Assembly (NCBI GenBank): GCA_029263415.1
Contig: JAJCXN010000046.1
Coordinates: forward strand, 186,001-250,000
Length of the DNA: 64,000 nucleotides
From: Acidobacteriota bacterium
GTDB taxonomy: Bacteria > Acidobacteriota > Thermoanaerobaculia > Multivoradales > Multivoraceae
Direction: 5' to 3'
Shown here: positions 1 through 7,915 of the stretch, in pieces
Layout: each line of letters begins with the position of its first letter
How positions within the stretch are numbered: the stretch's first letter is position 1
Position numbers and translations under genes: made by a program
Notes under the pieces: generated by a model
What the model saw: the letters and a program-made list of their open reading frames with translations, nothing else
Database searches by the model: none
What the model was told of the DNA's origin: nothing

Positions 1-87
1 CTCGACACCGCGACGCAGCATCTCATCCGGTTCGAAACGCTCGCGCTGGAACGGAACTCGTGGATACTCGGTCACTGGATTGCTCAT
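1..87 (-). CDS. partial N-terminus, possible nitroreductase family protein
   Basis: Only the first 29 codons are in the window; the gene continues off the left edge. The ATG at 85-87 overlaps the TGA stop of the upstream decarboxylase (ATGA junction), so the two genes are probably translationally coupled. The visible peptide starts MSNPVTEYPRVPF and is polar, with no signal peptide. The 'YPRVPFQRERF...EMLRR' pattern reminds me of the N-terminus of nitroreductase/iodotyrosine-deiodinase-like flavoproteins, but 29 residues cannot prove it. The reading frame and overlap are seen; the family is inference. Confidence 0.45.
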   Translation of the reverse strand, partial: MSNPVTEYPRVPFQRERFEPDEMLRRGVE

Positions 88-1523
88 AGTTCTGCCCCAA
101 TGCTGATCACCGTATTGATCAAAGCGTCGATGTGATGCGGCGTCGTACGCAGATTGCCGATGGCCACGCGCACCACGGTCTGACCGCCTAGTGAGGTGTG
201 CGAGAGAAACGCCTTGCCGGTGGCGTTGACGCGCCGAATCAGTTCGACGTTAGCTGCGTCGCCACCCGTGTGTACAAAACAGACCGTCGACAGTGGAACG
301 GGAGCCACGATCTCAAACTTGTCATGAGAATCAAGCCGCTCTGCTACCAACCTCGCATACGCGCAGTGGGCGCGAATGCGTCGCTTAAGACCATCCAAAC
401 CGAACGCACGGATGACCATCCACAGCTTGAGCGCTCGAAATCGACGACCCAACTGCGGCCCAAGATCCATCGGGTTGACCACATCCTCATCGGTTTCGAG
501 GTACTCCGCGACCAACGAGAACGCTTCGCGCAGGCCATCGTAGCCGCGGGTCAAGAGCACCGAGCAGTCGACCTGCACAAACAGCCACTTGTGCGGGTTC
601 AGCACGATCGAATCTGCTCGTTCTAGACCACCCATCAGCTGCCGGATCTCAGGGCAGATCGCAGCCGAGCCAGCATACGCAGCATCGACGTGCAGCCAAA
701 GCAACTCTCTCTCACAGATGTCCGCGACCGCATTGATCGGGTCGATGCTGGTGGTCGAGGTAGTACCCGCCGTCGCCACCACCGCAAAGGGATGGTTGCC
801 GGCCGCACGATCCACTGCGATCGCCCGCGCCAGCGCGCCCGCATCCATCCGAAACTCCGCATCACACTCGATCTTGCGCACCTGTTCGGTGCCCAGACCG
901 AGGGTCAGCGCCGACTTGTCAATCGAAGAGTGCACATGCTCGCTCGCATAGATCACCGGTAGGCCTTGAAGCTCGCGAGCCAAGCCGACCCAGCCCAGCT
1001 GTCTCACACCAGGGAAGGCGCGGTGCCTGGCGGCAGCCAGGGCCACCAGTGTCGAAGACGACGCGGTGTCGTTGATGTGGCCTACAAACTCTGACGGCAG
1101 GTCGATCATCTGCCTGAGCCAGTCGCAGACTCTCGCTTCGAGTTCGACCGCCGCGGGCGACGTGCGCCACAACATCGCATTGACGTTGGTCGAGGCGGCC
1201 AGGGTCTCGGCCACCAGCCCGGGACCTGATCCGGTGATCGCGAAGTACGAGAAGAAGCTCGGGTGGTTCCAGTGACTCAGATTCGGTTCGATGATGCGCT
1301 GATAGTCGTCAAGGATGATCTCCATCGACACTGGATACGCTGGGGGCGACACCCCCAGTTGACGACTCACGTCGCCCGGCTCAATCTGCGGCAACACATC
1401 GCGCTCGCCAACATCGCGCAGGTAGTCAGCCGCAATCGCGGTGGCACGGTCGAGTGCGCGCCGTAGCTCTTCATCGGCTAGATCGCCGGTGTCATCCGGC
1501 AAAGATGGATCTCGAGACGTCAT
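84..1523 (-). CDS. pyridoxal-5'-phosphate-dependent group II decarboxylase (aromatic-L-amino-acid decarboxylase type)
   Basis: A 479-residue protein of the usual length for group II amino acid decarboxylases, cytosolic PLP enzymes that decarboxylate aromatic amino acids or glutamate. The PLP lysine sits in NPHKW (Lys312), with the cofactor-binding HVDAAYAG motif upstream and an N-terminal SHWNHPSFFSYF substrate-loop segment typical of aromatic decarboxylases. The ATG at 1523 starts the conserved frame. The stop overlaps the next gene by ATGA. The substrate (Trp, Tyr/DOPA, Phe or another) cannot be told from sequence alone. No signal peptide or neighbouring transporter suggests a polyamine or acid-resistance role. 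Confidence 0.9.
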   Translation of the reverse strand: MTSRDPSLPDDTGDLADEELRRALDRATAIAADYLRDVGERDVLPQIEPGDVSRQLGVSPPAYPVSMEIILDDYQRIIEPNLSHWNHPSFFSYFAITGSGPGLVAETLAASTNVNAMLWRTSPAAVELEARVCDWLRQMIDLPSEFVGHINDTASSSTLVALAAARHRAFPGVRQLGWVGLARELQGLPVIYASEHVHSSIDKSALTLGLGTEQVRKIECDAEFRMDAGALARAIAVDRAAGNHPFAVVATAGTTSTTSIDPINAVADICERELLWLHVDAAYAGSAAICPEIRQLMGGLERADSIVLNPHKWLFVQVDCSVLLTRGYDGLREAFSLVAEYLETDEDVVNPMDLGPQLGRRFRALKLWMVIRAFGLDGLKRRIRAHCAYARLVAERLDSHDKFEIVAPVPLSTVCFVHTGGDAANVELIRRVNATGKAFLSHTSLGGQTVVRVAIGNLRTTPHHIDALINTVISIGAEL

Positions 1524-1645
1524 ATGCAGTACCGACTTCGATCAGAAGGAGTGATCCCAAAATGACTGTGGCTCTGGCGGCCGCTAGACGTTCACCCGAA
1601 CGCAGCAACCACTCAGAGCACACTCTCAGAAGCGCTTAGGACCGC

Positions 1646-2716
1646 CTAGCGGTCGGTCAACTCCAGCTCTTCCTCAATGACTTCCGACATGCCTGCGACG
1701 GTTCGAGCACCGCTGTAGGGACGTCCATTGATGAACAAGGCCGGGGTACCAGTGACGCCGGCAAGTGCCCCTGCCTTGAGGTCTGCTTGGACCTGGGCAG
1801 CGTACTGTCCGCTATCGAGGCAGGCATTGAACTCGCCCGCGTCAAGGCCGAGTCGCTCCGCCTTCTCCTTGAGGTTGTCGAGAGCCAGTTGGCGTTGCTC
1901 TTCGAACATCAGGTCGTGCATCTCCCAGAACTTGCCCTGATCAGACGCACACAACGCAGCCTCTGATGCTTTGAAGGCTTCAGGGTGAATCGAGGTCAGC
2001 GGGAACTGACGGAAGACCAACTTCACCTTGTCACCGTACTTCTCGACTACGCTGTCGAGAGCAGGGGTGACCTGCTTGCAGTAAGGGCACTGGAAGTCCG
2101 AAAACTCGACGATCTCGACGGTGGCTTTGTCACCACCCTTGGTCACGCCCTTGCCAGCATCCACTGCAACTCGGTAAGGCTCTAGCGAGCGATCCACGTC
2201 GAACTTCTTTTCTAAGTCGGCGTACAGAGCGTTCTCTGCTAGGTAGGCACGGACCTGAGGAGCGATCTGCTCCCGCGGTGTGCGCGCGAGACGTTGGTTG
2301 CCGGCGATGAATTGATCGATTGCGGATTCGGTGACTGCGGACCGACGGGTTTCACCTTGCTGCAAAAGGTACGCTGCCTTGTCGACTCCAGCTTCCTCGG
2401 CACCGAGCTCGGCCAGCCGTTCTCGCACCAACCGCTCGAGGTTAAAGGAGAGCACGTCATAGCGCTTCTTCTCGGCGTTGGACTCACACTGGAGCTTCTC
2501 CATCGCCACACCCTCAAGCTGCGGCTCAGCAGCCTTGAGCAGATCAGCATGATCCACGGTGAGTGAGCCTACCGAGGCAACAGTGCCTTCGGCTTTCTGC
2601 TGGGACGCCGCCCGGGCACCCTGGTTCTGTGCGCCCCAAGCGACGGCAACTAGGGCCAGGGCCGCCGCACCGAAGAGGGCAGTTCGGGATCGTCTGATTG
2701 CGCTGTTCTGCTTCAT
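1646..2716 (-). CDS. exported DsbA-family thioredoxin-fold protein with SurA-like N-terminal region
   Basis: A 356-residue protein. Residues 1-36 form a signal peptide (basic start, hydrophobic ALFGAAALALVAVAWG). Residues about 40-165 resemble the SurA/PpiC N-terminal chaperone helices (VASVGSLTVDHADLL, then ERLVRERLAELGAEEAGV). Residues about 180-350 are a DsbA-like thioredoxin domain with active site CPYC (Cys210/Cys213) in FSDFQCPYCKQ and a cis-Pro segment GTPALFINGRP. It probably forms or shuffles disulfides in periplasmic or outer-membrane clients. The start has a GGAGAG ribosome-binding site about 5 bases upstream of ATG. It is a single gene followed by a gap. The DsbA assignment is strong; the SurA-like part is inference. 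Confidence 0.88.
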   Translation of the reverse strand: MKQNSAIRRSRTALFGAAALALVAVAWGAQNQGARAASQQKAEGTVASVGSLTVDHADLLKAAEPQLEGVAMEKLQCESNAEKKRYDVLSFNLERLVRERLAELGAEEAGVDKAAYLLQQGETRRSAVTESAIDQFIAGNQRLARTPREQIAPQVRAYLAENALYADLEKKFDVDRSLEPYRVAVDAGKGVTKGGDKATVEIVEFSDFQCPYCKQVTPALDSVVEKYGDKVKLVFRQFPLTSIHPEAFKASEAALCASDQGKFWEMHDLMFEEQRQLALDNLKEKAERLGLDAGEFNACLDSGQYAAQVQADLKAGALAGVTGTPALFINGRPYSGARTVAGMSEVIEEELELTDR

Positions 2717-2896
2717 GGTTCTCTCCGAGAAATCACCGGCCGATCAGACTGATCTTTCCTGGCGACTCCTTTTGACTTGATCTAAGTTGAGCGGTTGTGC
2801 GGTGAAGCGCAGCTTGGCCCGGACCTTTGGCTACCGAGTCCCGTTCGCTGCGTCCCCTTCGGTACGGCCTGCGCGAGCGTGGCGGACTCCCGGCCG

Positions 2897-2926
2897 AGCT
2901 TCTAAAGGTCTAGCTTCTAAAGGTCT
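2897..2926. repeat. two-copy 15-bp tandem repeat
   Basis: The unit agcttctaaaggtct occurs twice, head to tail and identical, in the gap upstream of the DsbA-type gene. It may be a simple duplication; no function is suggested. Confidence 0.85.
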
Positions 2927-2959
2927 GCGGTGCAGGAGGGCTGTGAGAGGCCGCGGTTC

Positions 2960-3100
2960 TTAAGTCGTCCGCGCGAGCGCTTCCGTCCAATTATACAACG
3001 CATCGAAGAAAACCGTCGTTCCAGACCAGGTCTCCGGTCGGCACTCCAAAGGACTTAGGAGCTGACTGAAAGGGTCCGTGGTGCTCGCTTCGTCAGCCAT
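2960..3100 (-). CDS. possible 46-residue small protein after holB
   Basis: An ATG at 3098-3100 opens 46 codons (MADEASTTDPF...) ending at 2960; the ORF-track version starts at a TTG 17 codons earlier, just 4 bases past the holB stop. A purine-rich GGGG lies near -10. The peptide is not low-complexity and its place behind holB would allow co-transcription, but I recognise no family, and a chance ORF of this length is common. Listed only as a candidate. Confidence 0.2.
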   Translation of the reverse strand: MADEASTTDPFSQLLSPLECRPETWSGTTVFFDALYNWTEALARTT

Positions 3101-3155
3101 TGGACGCCCCAGCTTGTACCAAACAAGCTCCGAGCATCGGCGCCAGAGCAAGCTG

Positions 3156-3989
3156 CTAGACCACCAGCGCCCTTGCGACCGTTGCTTCCAGTATTCGAGT
3201 CGGACCTATCGAGCGCATGCGGAGGTCCTTGGCGTCCATAATCGCATGTGCCAGATCCAACAGTGCACGACGACGCTTGGGGGTAGGCGCTCTTTTCGCC
3301 AGCTGCAAGAGGACTGAGGCTGCACCGACCAGGGGGGCACCCTTACGCGGGTCAGTCCAGCTAAAGGCCTGCACAAGCAGCTCGGCGATCGCGATCAGGT
3401 AGACACCAGCCCGGTTCTGCTCATACCGCTCGATCGCGACTTCGATGTCGTCCATCAGCTGTTCTTGATTGGCCAGGGACTCTGTCGCTACCGCCGCCCC
3501 CAAGTAGATCGAGAGACATCGGCTGCGGAGGGTCGGCAAGAGATCGGAAGGCGAGGGCGTCAACAGCAAGAAGTGCCGCGGAGCCGATAGTGACGGTTCT
3601 TCCAAGCTCTTGAGCAGGGCATTGGCCGCTGCTGGCGTCATCGAGTCCGCGCTACGAATTACAAAGACCTGACCACGGCCTTCAAATGGCGACACCTGAA
3701 CCGTGCGCAGCATGGTCTTGATCGCCTCGACTGAGGTTGAGGTGCGCAGATCGCGGTCGACCACCAGCACGTCGGGATGAAACCGACCATCGGCATCTTC
3801 GGGCGCGAGAACGCGAGAGCAATGCCGACACTCGCCGCACGGCCGGCGATCAGCAGGCTCCCCACACAGCAGGGCGCGCGCCAAATGAAAGGCGAGGTCT
3901 GAGCGCGCCCCTTCTGAACCACCGTGGAGAATCACGCCAGGATAGAGACGTTCCTGGCGAACCAGTTCGAGCACATGTTCGGGATTCAC
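3156..3989 (-). CDS. holB: DNA polymerase III delta' subunit
   Basis: Clamp-loader delta' subunit, an AAA+ family member of the replisome. I choose the GTG at 3989 (277 aa), not the ORF-track start: it has GGAG five bases upstream, the protein then begins with the conserved EHVLELVRQERLYPGVILHG segment, and GTGA overlaps the tmk stop. The delta' zinc module CGECRHC is present with a preceding Cys in LLCGEP, followed by NALLKSLEEPS and the SRC-type arginine segment LRSRCLS. The P-loop region GGSEGARSDLA lacks a clean Walker A, normal for delta'. tmk-holB is a common bacterial gene pair. Confidence 0.9.
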   Translation of the reverse strand: MNPEHVLELVRQERLYPGVILHGGSEGARSDLAFHLARALLCGEPADRRPCGECRHCSRVLAPEDADGRFHPDVLVVDRDLRTSTSVEAIKTMLRTVQVSPFEGRGQVFVIRSADSMTPAAANALLKSLEEPSLSAPRHFLLLTPSPSDLLPTLRSRCLSIYLGAAVATESLANQEQLMDDIEVAIERYEQNRAGVYLIAIAELLVQAFSWTDPRKGAPLVGAASVLLQLAKRAPTPKRRRALLDLAHAIMDAKDLRMRSIGPTRILEATVARALVV

Positions 3990-4693
3990 GCCGACTCCCT
4001 CCCCAACTGGCCTTGTGACGGGCGTTGTGACTGGCCCAGCGCGAAGACATCGAATAGGTCGGCCAAGCACTCCGCGACCTGAAGCTGCGTCTCTCCAATC
4101 GAGCCTGACGAATCAACCACTCGGAAGCGGTCAGCGTCGGCTTCCGCCACACTCAAGAAGCCCTTCCTGACCCGTTCATAAAAGCCCACGCCTTCGCCGT
4201 CGATGCGATCAACACCGCCCTCCTCGTAACGCAGGCGGCGGCGCTCCTTCGACTGACCTCGACCCCACGCGACATCGGCTGGCAAGTCAAACAGCAAGGT
4301 TCGGTGGGGGCGCCTGCTCCCGGTCGCCAGTGCGTCGACCGCGGCGATCTGATCGAGATCAACACCTCGCCCATGGCCTTGATACGCGTAGGTCGAGTCG
4401 GTGAAGCGGTCGCAGAGGACTACCTGGCCGCGTTCGAGCGCTGGTTCCACGCACTCGATCAAGTGCTGACGCCGACTGGCGAAGACTAAGAGCAGTTCGA
4501 CCGTACCTTCTACGTTGTCCCACCGCGGATCCAAGAACACCGACCGGATCGCGTCGGCGAGCGGTGTACCACCGGGCTCTTTGGTCACGATGTGATCAAC
4601 TCCTGCAAGCGCAAGCGCCTCGGAAACGGTGCGCAAGTGGGACGATTTGCCGCTGCCGTCGAGGCCCTCGAACGTGATAAACAAAGGATCCAT
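3986..4693 (-). CDS. tmk: thymidylate kinase
   Basis: Phosphorylates dTMP to dTDP in dTTP synthesis. The track ORF is over-extended; the true start is the ATG at 4691-4693, giving 235 aa beginning MDPLFITFEGLDGSGKSS with the P-loop GLDGSGKS at residues 10-17. The DR(Y/F) motif appears as LCDRFTDSTYAYQG, and a lid-like arginine-rich segment (SKERRRLRYEEGG) follows. The last ~20 residues form an unconserved tail. The stop overlaps the holB GTG start. The upstream part of the long ORF lies across the divergent DCC gene and is a shadow. Confidence 0.93.
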   Translation of the reverse strand: MDPLFITFEGLDGSGKSSHLRTVSEALALAGVDHIVTKEPGGTPLADAIRSVFLDPRWDNVEGTVELLLVFASRRQHLIECVEPALERGQVVLCDRFTDSTYAYQGHGRGVDLDQIAAVDALATGSRRPHRTLLFDLPADVAWGRGQSKERRRLRYEEGGVDRIDGEGVGFYERVRKGFLSVAEADADRFRVVDSSGSIGETQLQVAECLADLFDVFALGQSQRPSQGQLGRESA

Positions 4694-4741
4694 GAGAGGG
4701 TCACGATACCACTGGCACCGAGCTGCTCCGCCATCGTTCCA

Positions 4742-5179
4742 ATGACCAATATCTTGTTTTATGACGGCGATTGCGGGCTGTGCCACGCGACAGTCCAGTT
4801 CGCCCTCAAGCGCGATCCCGATGGCCGTTTCAGCTATGCACCCCTGCAAGGCGAAACCTGGGCCAAGCTCGCGGCCGCACAAAGCAAACCGGGCGCGCAG
4901 TCCATTCGATCTCATGGGGTCAACTGGCTCGACCCGCCCGACTCGGTGCTCCTGCTCACTGACAGTGAGTTGCTGGTTCGCTCGGCCGCAGTCGAGCGCA
5001 TGCTGCTTCGGCTTAACAAACCGTGGCCTACGATCGGCCGCCTGCTGAGCCTCTTCCCGCGAGTGTTGTCTGATCTCGGCTACCGCATCACAGCTCGCGC
5101 GCGACGCCTTGTCTTTCGTCAACCAGAAGGGCTTTGTCCGCTGGTACCGACCGAGTACCGCCCGCGATTCTTGAACTGA
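4742..5179 (+). CDS. DCC-family thiol-disulfide oxidoreductase (DUF393)
   Basis: 145 aa from the ATG at 4742, which directly precedes the hallmark ILFYDGDCGLCH (the DxxCxxC 'DCC' motif of this thioredoxin-like family) at residues 4-15. The next part matches the family (FALKRDPDGRFSYAPLQGE). These small proteins are thought to be thiol-disulfide oxidoreductases; the physiological partner is generally unknown. It is divergent from tmk with only 48 bases between start codons. The longer track ORF runs back into tmk and is not supported. Confidence 0.88.
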   Translation: MTNILFYDGDCGLCHATVQFALKRDPDGRFSYAPLQGETWAKLAAAQSKPGAQSIRSHGVNWLDPPDSVLLLTDSELLVRSAAVERMLLRLNKPWPTIGRLLSLFPRVLSDLGYRITARARRLVFRQPEGLCPLVPTEYRPRFLN

Positions 5180-5206
5180 CCCGCTGGCCGCCGGGCTGCT
5201 GAGCCG

Positions 5207-6745
5207 TTACTGACCCCACGCCTGACCCAACAGCAACGGCAACCTCGAGCGAGCTGTCTCGCGATCGAGCCCCAGCAGGTGAGCCTTGTCGACTACGGTT
5301 TCAAGGTCCACCGCGTACCACGGGTGGCTGGCCGGGTTGGCCAGCCCAGCCACATTGCGCGGGGCGACTAGGCCCGGCATCTTGCGCGCAAGCAATCCCG
5401 GACTGCCTTCGCTCGCGAAGCCGTGCGCGGCCCGAACGATGTCGCACAACTGATCGTCATCTGCACCGAGCAGCGCACGCCAATGCCAGCCGTCGGCTGG
5501 CGCAGGCAACATCCGCTGTTGAGTCTCGGTAAAACTCGCCGCAGCGAAGTACGCCTGGGCATACCAACCGAGGTCCTCAACGTTGTCCATCACAGAATAG
5601 GCGCCTGCGATCAGCAGCTCAATGTGGTCTGCCTCACGCGCCAGCAACGAACCGTAGCGTTGGAGCTCCACTAGATCAGGTCCGGAGCGACTGTCGCCCA
5701 ACATCTCGCCCAAGCGTTCGACCGCGAGCAGACTCCACGCGATACCAACCGAGAACATCGGGTCATAGAACGCATAGGCCTGAGGCATGAGCGCGAACCG
5801 CTCCCCAACAGCGCCCTCGAGACGCCACTGCATAGACCCGCGCAGTTCGATCGGGCGTGTAAGTTGCGCCTCTGCAAAGCGTTGCTGCAACCGCGGCGAC
5901 CGCCTCAGTAGCAACTCGTGGAGTTCTTCCGGATCAGACCCAGCTAGTTCTACACCGAGCCGCTCGCACCGCTCATGCTCAAGCACCCAGCCACAACTGG
6001 TGAGCGACGGCTGAGCGTGGCGATCATCAAATCGCAGCTCGTAGAGCCATCCCGTATCTACCGAGTGATGCACGGCCGAATGAGCAGGCTTGTAGGGCAT
6101 GCCGTCCATCAACGGTCTCGGCTCCGCTAGACCTTCAAAGTGGCCGAACAGCAAGCTCGAGGCAAATGGCAACCGCGAGCGTTGCGGAAGATCGAGCTGG
6201 GTGGCCAACAACCCGCCCGGACCACTGCCATCGACTACAAAACCCGCCGAAATCTCAACAGCCTCACTGCTCGCATCAACCGCGTGCGCGCTCACGCGGG
6301 TGGCCTCGATCTGGATCGACACGAGATTGGTCCGCTCGAGCAACACCGCTCCGGCCGCCACAGCAGCACGCGCTAGATACTCATCCACGTCGGCGCGCAG
6401 CCACTGCGTATCTGCAACCACATCATTCGGTGAAGCAGCGACCATCACCTCTGTGCTCGCGTGCGCTCCTAAGAATGTGAAGCCGCGTTTCTTGCCGCAG
6501 CGCAGCTCAGGGTGGTGCTCAGTCAATCGGCCCCAGGTCGCTAGGTTCCACACATCCCGCCATCCGTAGCGGCGGGCGATGCGCTCAAGCGCTAGGTTGC
6601 CCAGCGGGGTCGTCGATTCGCCAAGCGAAAATCGCGGGTGAGCGGAGCGCTCCACGATGATCACGCCGAGGCCGTTCTCCACCAACGCTCGAGCAAGCAA
6701 CGAGCTGGCGAAGCCCGAACCGACGATCAGGACATCGGTTCGCAC
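5207..6745 (-). CDS. FAD-dependent oxidoreductase, tryptophan-halogenase-like
   Basis: A 512-residue flavoprotein. The N-terminal Rossmann FAD motif GSGFASSLLARAL lies at residues 9-21 with VERSAHPRFSLGEST after it, a pattern shared by flavin-dependent halogenases and geranylgeranyl-reductase-like monooxygenases. A second FAD motif region reads FYDPMFSVGIAWS (halogenases have a D-P-L-x-S-x-G-x). The halogenase motif WxWxIP is not seen; the matching region reads GWLYELRFDD. True halogenation is therefore uncertain. Its GTG start overlaps the end of the radical SAM gene by 19 bases, so it is the last gene of a three-gene operon. Confidence 0.82.
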   Translation of the reverse strand: MRTDVLIVGSGFASSLLARALVENGLGVIIVERSAHPRFSLGESTTPLGNLALERIARRYGWRDVWNLATWGRLTEHHPELRCGKKRGFTFLGAHASTEVMVAASPNDVVADTQWLRADVDEYLARAAVAAGAVLLERTNLVSIQIEATRVSAHAVDASSEAVEISAGFVVDGSGPGGLLATQLDLPQRSRLPFASSLLFGHFEGLAEPRPLMDGMPYKPAHSAVHHSVDTGWLYELRFDDRHAQPSLTSCGWVLEHERCERLGVELAGSDPEELHELLLRRSPRLQQRFAEAQLTRPIELRGSMQWRLEGAVGERFALMPQAYAFYDPMFSVGIAWSLLAVERLGEMLGDSRSGPDLVELQRYGSLLAREADHIELLIAGAYSVMDNVEDLGWYAQAYFAAASFTETQQRMLPAPADGWHWRALLGADDDQLCDIVRAAHGFASEGSPGLLARKMPGLVAPRNVAGLANPASHPWYAVDLETVVDKAHLLGLDRETARSRLPLLLGQAWGQ

Positions 6746-7860
6746 GGTGCACCTTGCTGGTCCACTACATCCTCCGCACCTGAGTATTCCTCAGCCCCCA
6801 GCGAACTCATCCGCCGCAGTCGCTCGATCGTCCGATCCGCCTCGCCTTCGCTCAAACAGCCTCGTTCTACCGCCTCGAGATCCCAGGTGTCCAGATGAAC
6901 GTCGAACCGTGGAGCCTGACGTTCGAGTGCCAGCGCTTGCTTGAAAGTCATCTCGAGCTGAGCAAGCGTCGGGGCTTGCCACTCGCCATTCGCCGCCAAG
7001 ATCTCCATTGCGCCGTTACCGGGCCTCACCGGGATCACAGAAGCACAACTGGCGCCGTGATCGCGAGCCCAGCGCAGCGTCTCAAGGCTCCACTGGCGTT
7101 GTTGATCACTAGGCTCAAGACCCGCACCAGCTCCAATCGGCACTCCGAATAAAACAAAAGCCCGCACCGAGGCACCGGCCGAGATCACCAGCTCAAAGGC
7201 GCAAGAAAACTCCTCGAGAGTCGCTCCCTTCATCAGAGCCTCCATAGCCCCAGGGGCGGTGCTTTCAAGGCCCAATGCGACCTCGAGGCGCAGTTCACTC
7301 GCGTAGATCTCCAAGCGGCGGCGACCGGAGGTGCTCAGCAAGATCTTGGGATGACACTCGACCACCACTAGTACATCGTCCGGCAACGGCAGTGACCGAA
7401 CGGCTTCGATCACGGCCGCGTCATCGGCTTCTGGAACGGCACGTTCATCGAAGAAGTTGCTTGCGTTGTAGAGCTTCAAGACCGCGATCGGCGGCGACGG
7501 CTGAGCGGACGACCGAGCCCACTCCCCGAGCTCATCCGTAGCGGCCGCGATCTGCTGCGGAATCGCGCCAAGCGGAGTGCGGGTGAGGATCGTGTGTTGC
7601 CACAAGTCACAAAACAAGCAGGTGAAGGGGCACTCTGCGCCGGTGAGCAACAAGGTCGCCGCGCCAACTTCGTGCCCGCCGGCCCGCTCGGTATCGAAGG
7701 ACACCGCGAGTGGCCGATCAACACGCAACTGTTGCCGTCGCGAGCGCTCCGCATCGCGAGAGCGCAGCCGCCGCACGCTAGACCGACTGCGCTCGACCTT
7801 GGAACTGCTCTCGCCTAAGCCATTGTTGCCGGCCGCGGTCAGATGGAGTCCCAACGGCAC
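6727..7860 (-). CDS. radical SAM protein of unknown substrate
   Basis: A 377-residue enzyme. It carries a [4Fe-4S]-binding CxxxCxxC motif (Cys77, Cys81, Cys84 in ECPFTCLFCDLW), the signature of radical S-adenosylmethionine enzymes. Residues 1-75 are a basic extension with RSxR repeats; the radical SAM TIM-barrel fold follows, with LKLYNASNFFDERAVP and LGLESTAPG typical of Elp3/YhcC/archaeosine-synthase-like members. There is no SPASM-type C-terminal Cys cluster. It starts at GTG 7860, 55 bases after the asparagine-synthase-like gene, and overlaps the flavoprotein gene. The operon suggests a shared pathway; substrate unknown. Confidence 0.85.
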   Translation of the reverse strand: MPLGLHLTAAGNNGLGESSSKVERSRSSVRRLRSRDAERSRRQQLRVDRPLAVSFDTERAGGHEVGAATLLLTGAECPFTCLFCDLWQHTILTRTPLGAIPQQIAAATDELGEWARSSAQPSPPIAVLKLYNASNFFDERAVPEADDAAVIEAVRSLPLPDDVLVVVECHPKILLSTSGRRRLEIYASELRLEVALGLESTAPGAMEALMKGATLEEFSCAFELVISAGASVRAFVLFGVPIGAGAGLEPSDQQRQWSLETLRWARDHGASCASVIPVRPGNGAMEILAANGEWQAPTLAQLEMTFKQALALERQAPRFDVHLDTWDLEAVERGCLSEGEADRTIERLRRMSSLGAEEYSGAEDVVDQQGAPCEPMS

Positions 7861-7915
7861 CGGCAGACGGTGGAAAAGAAGGACATCACGGCGCCCGCTC
7901 CCTGGTCACAGCCCA

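Larger units (their letters stand above)
2717..3155. other. gene-poor gap between holB and the DsbA-type gene
   Basis: About 440 bases with no convincing gene. It carries the leader of the DsbA-type gene, a 15-bp tandem repeat (see separate entry) and one weak minus-strand ORF directly after holB. I see no tRNA-like fold or long inverted repeat here. Confidence 0.6.
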
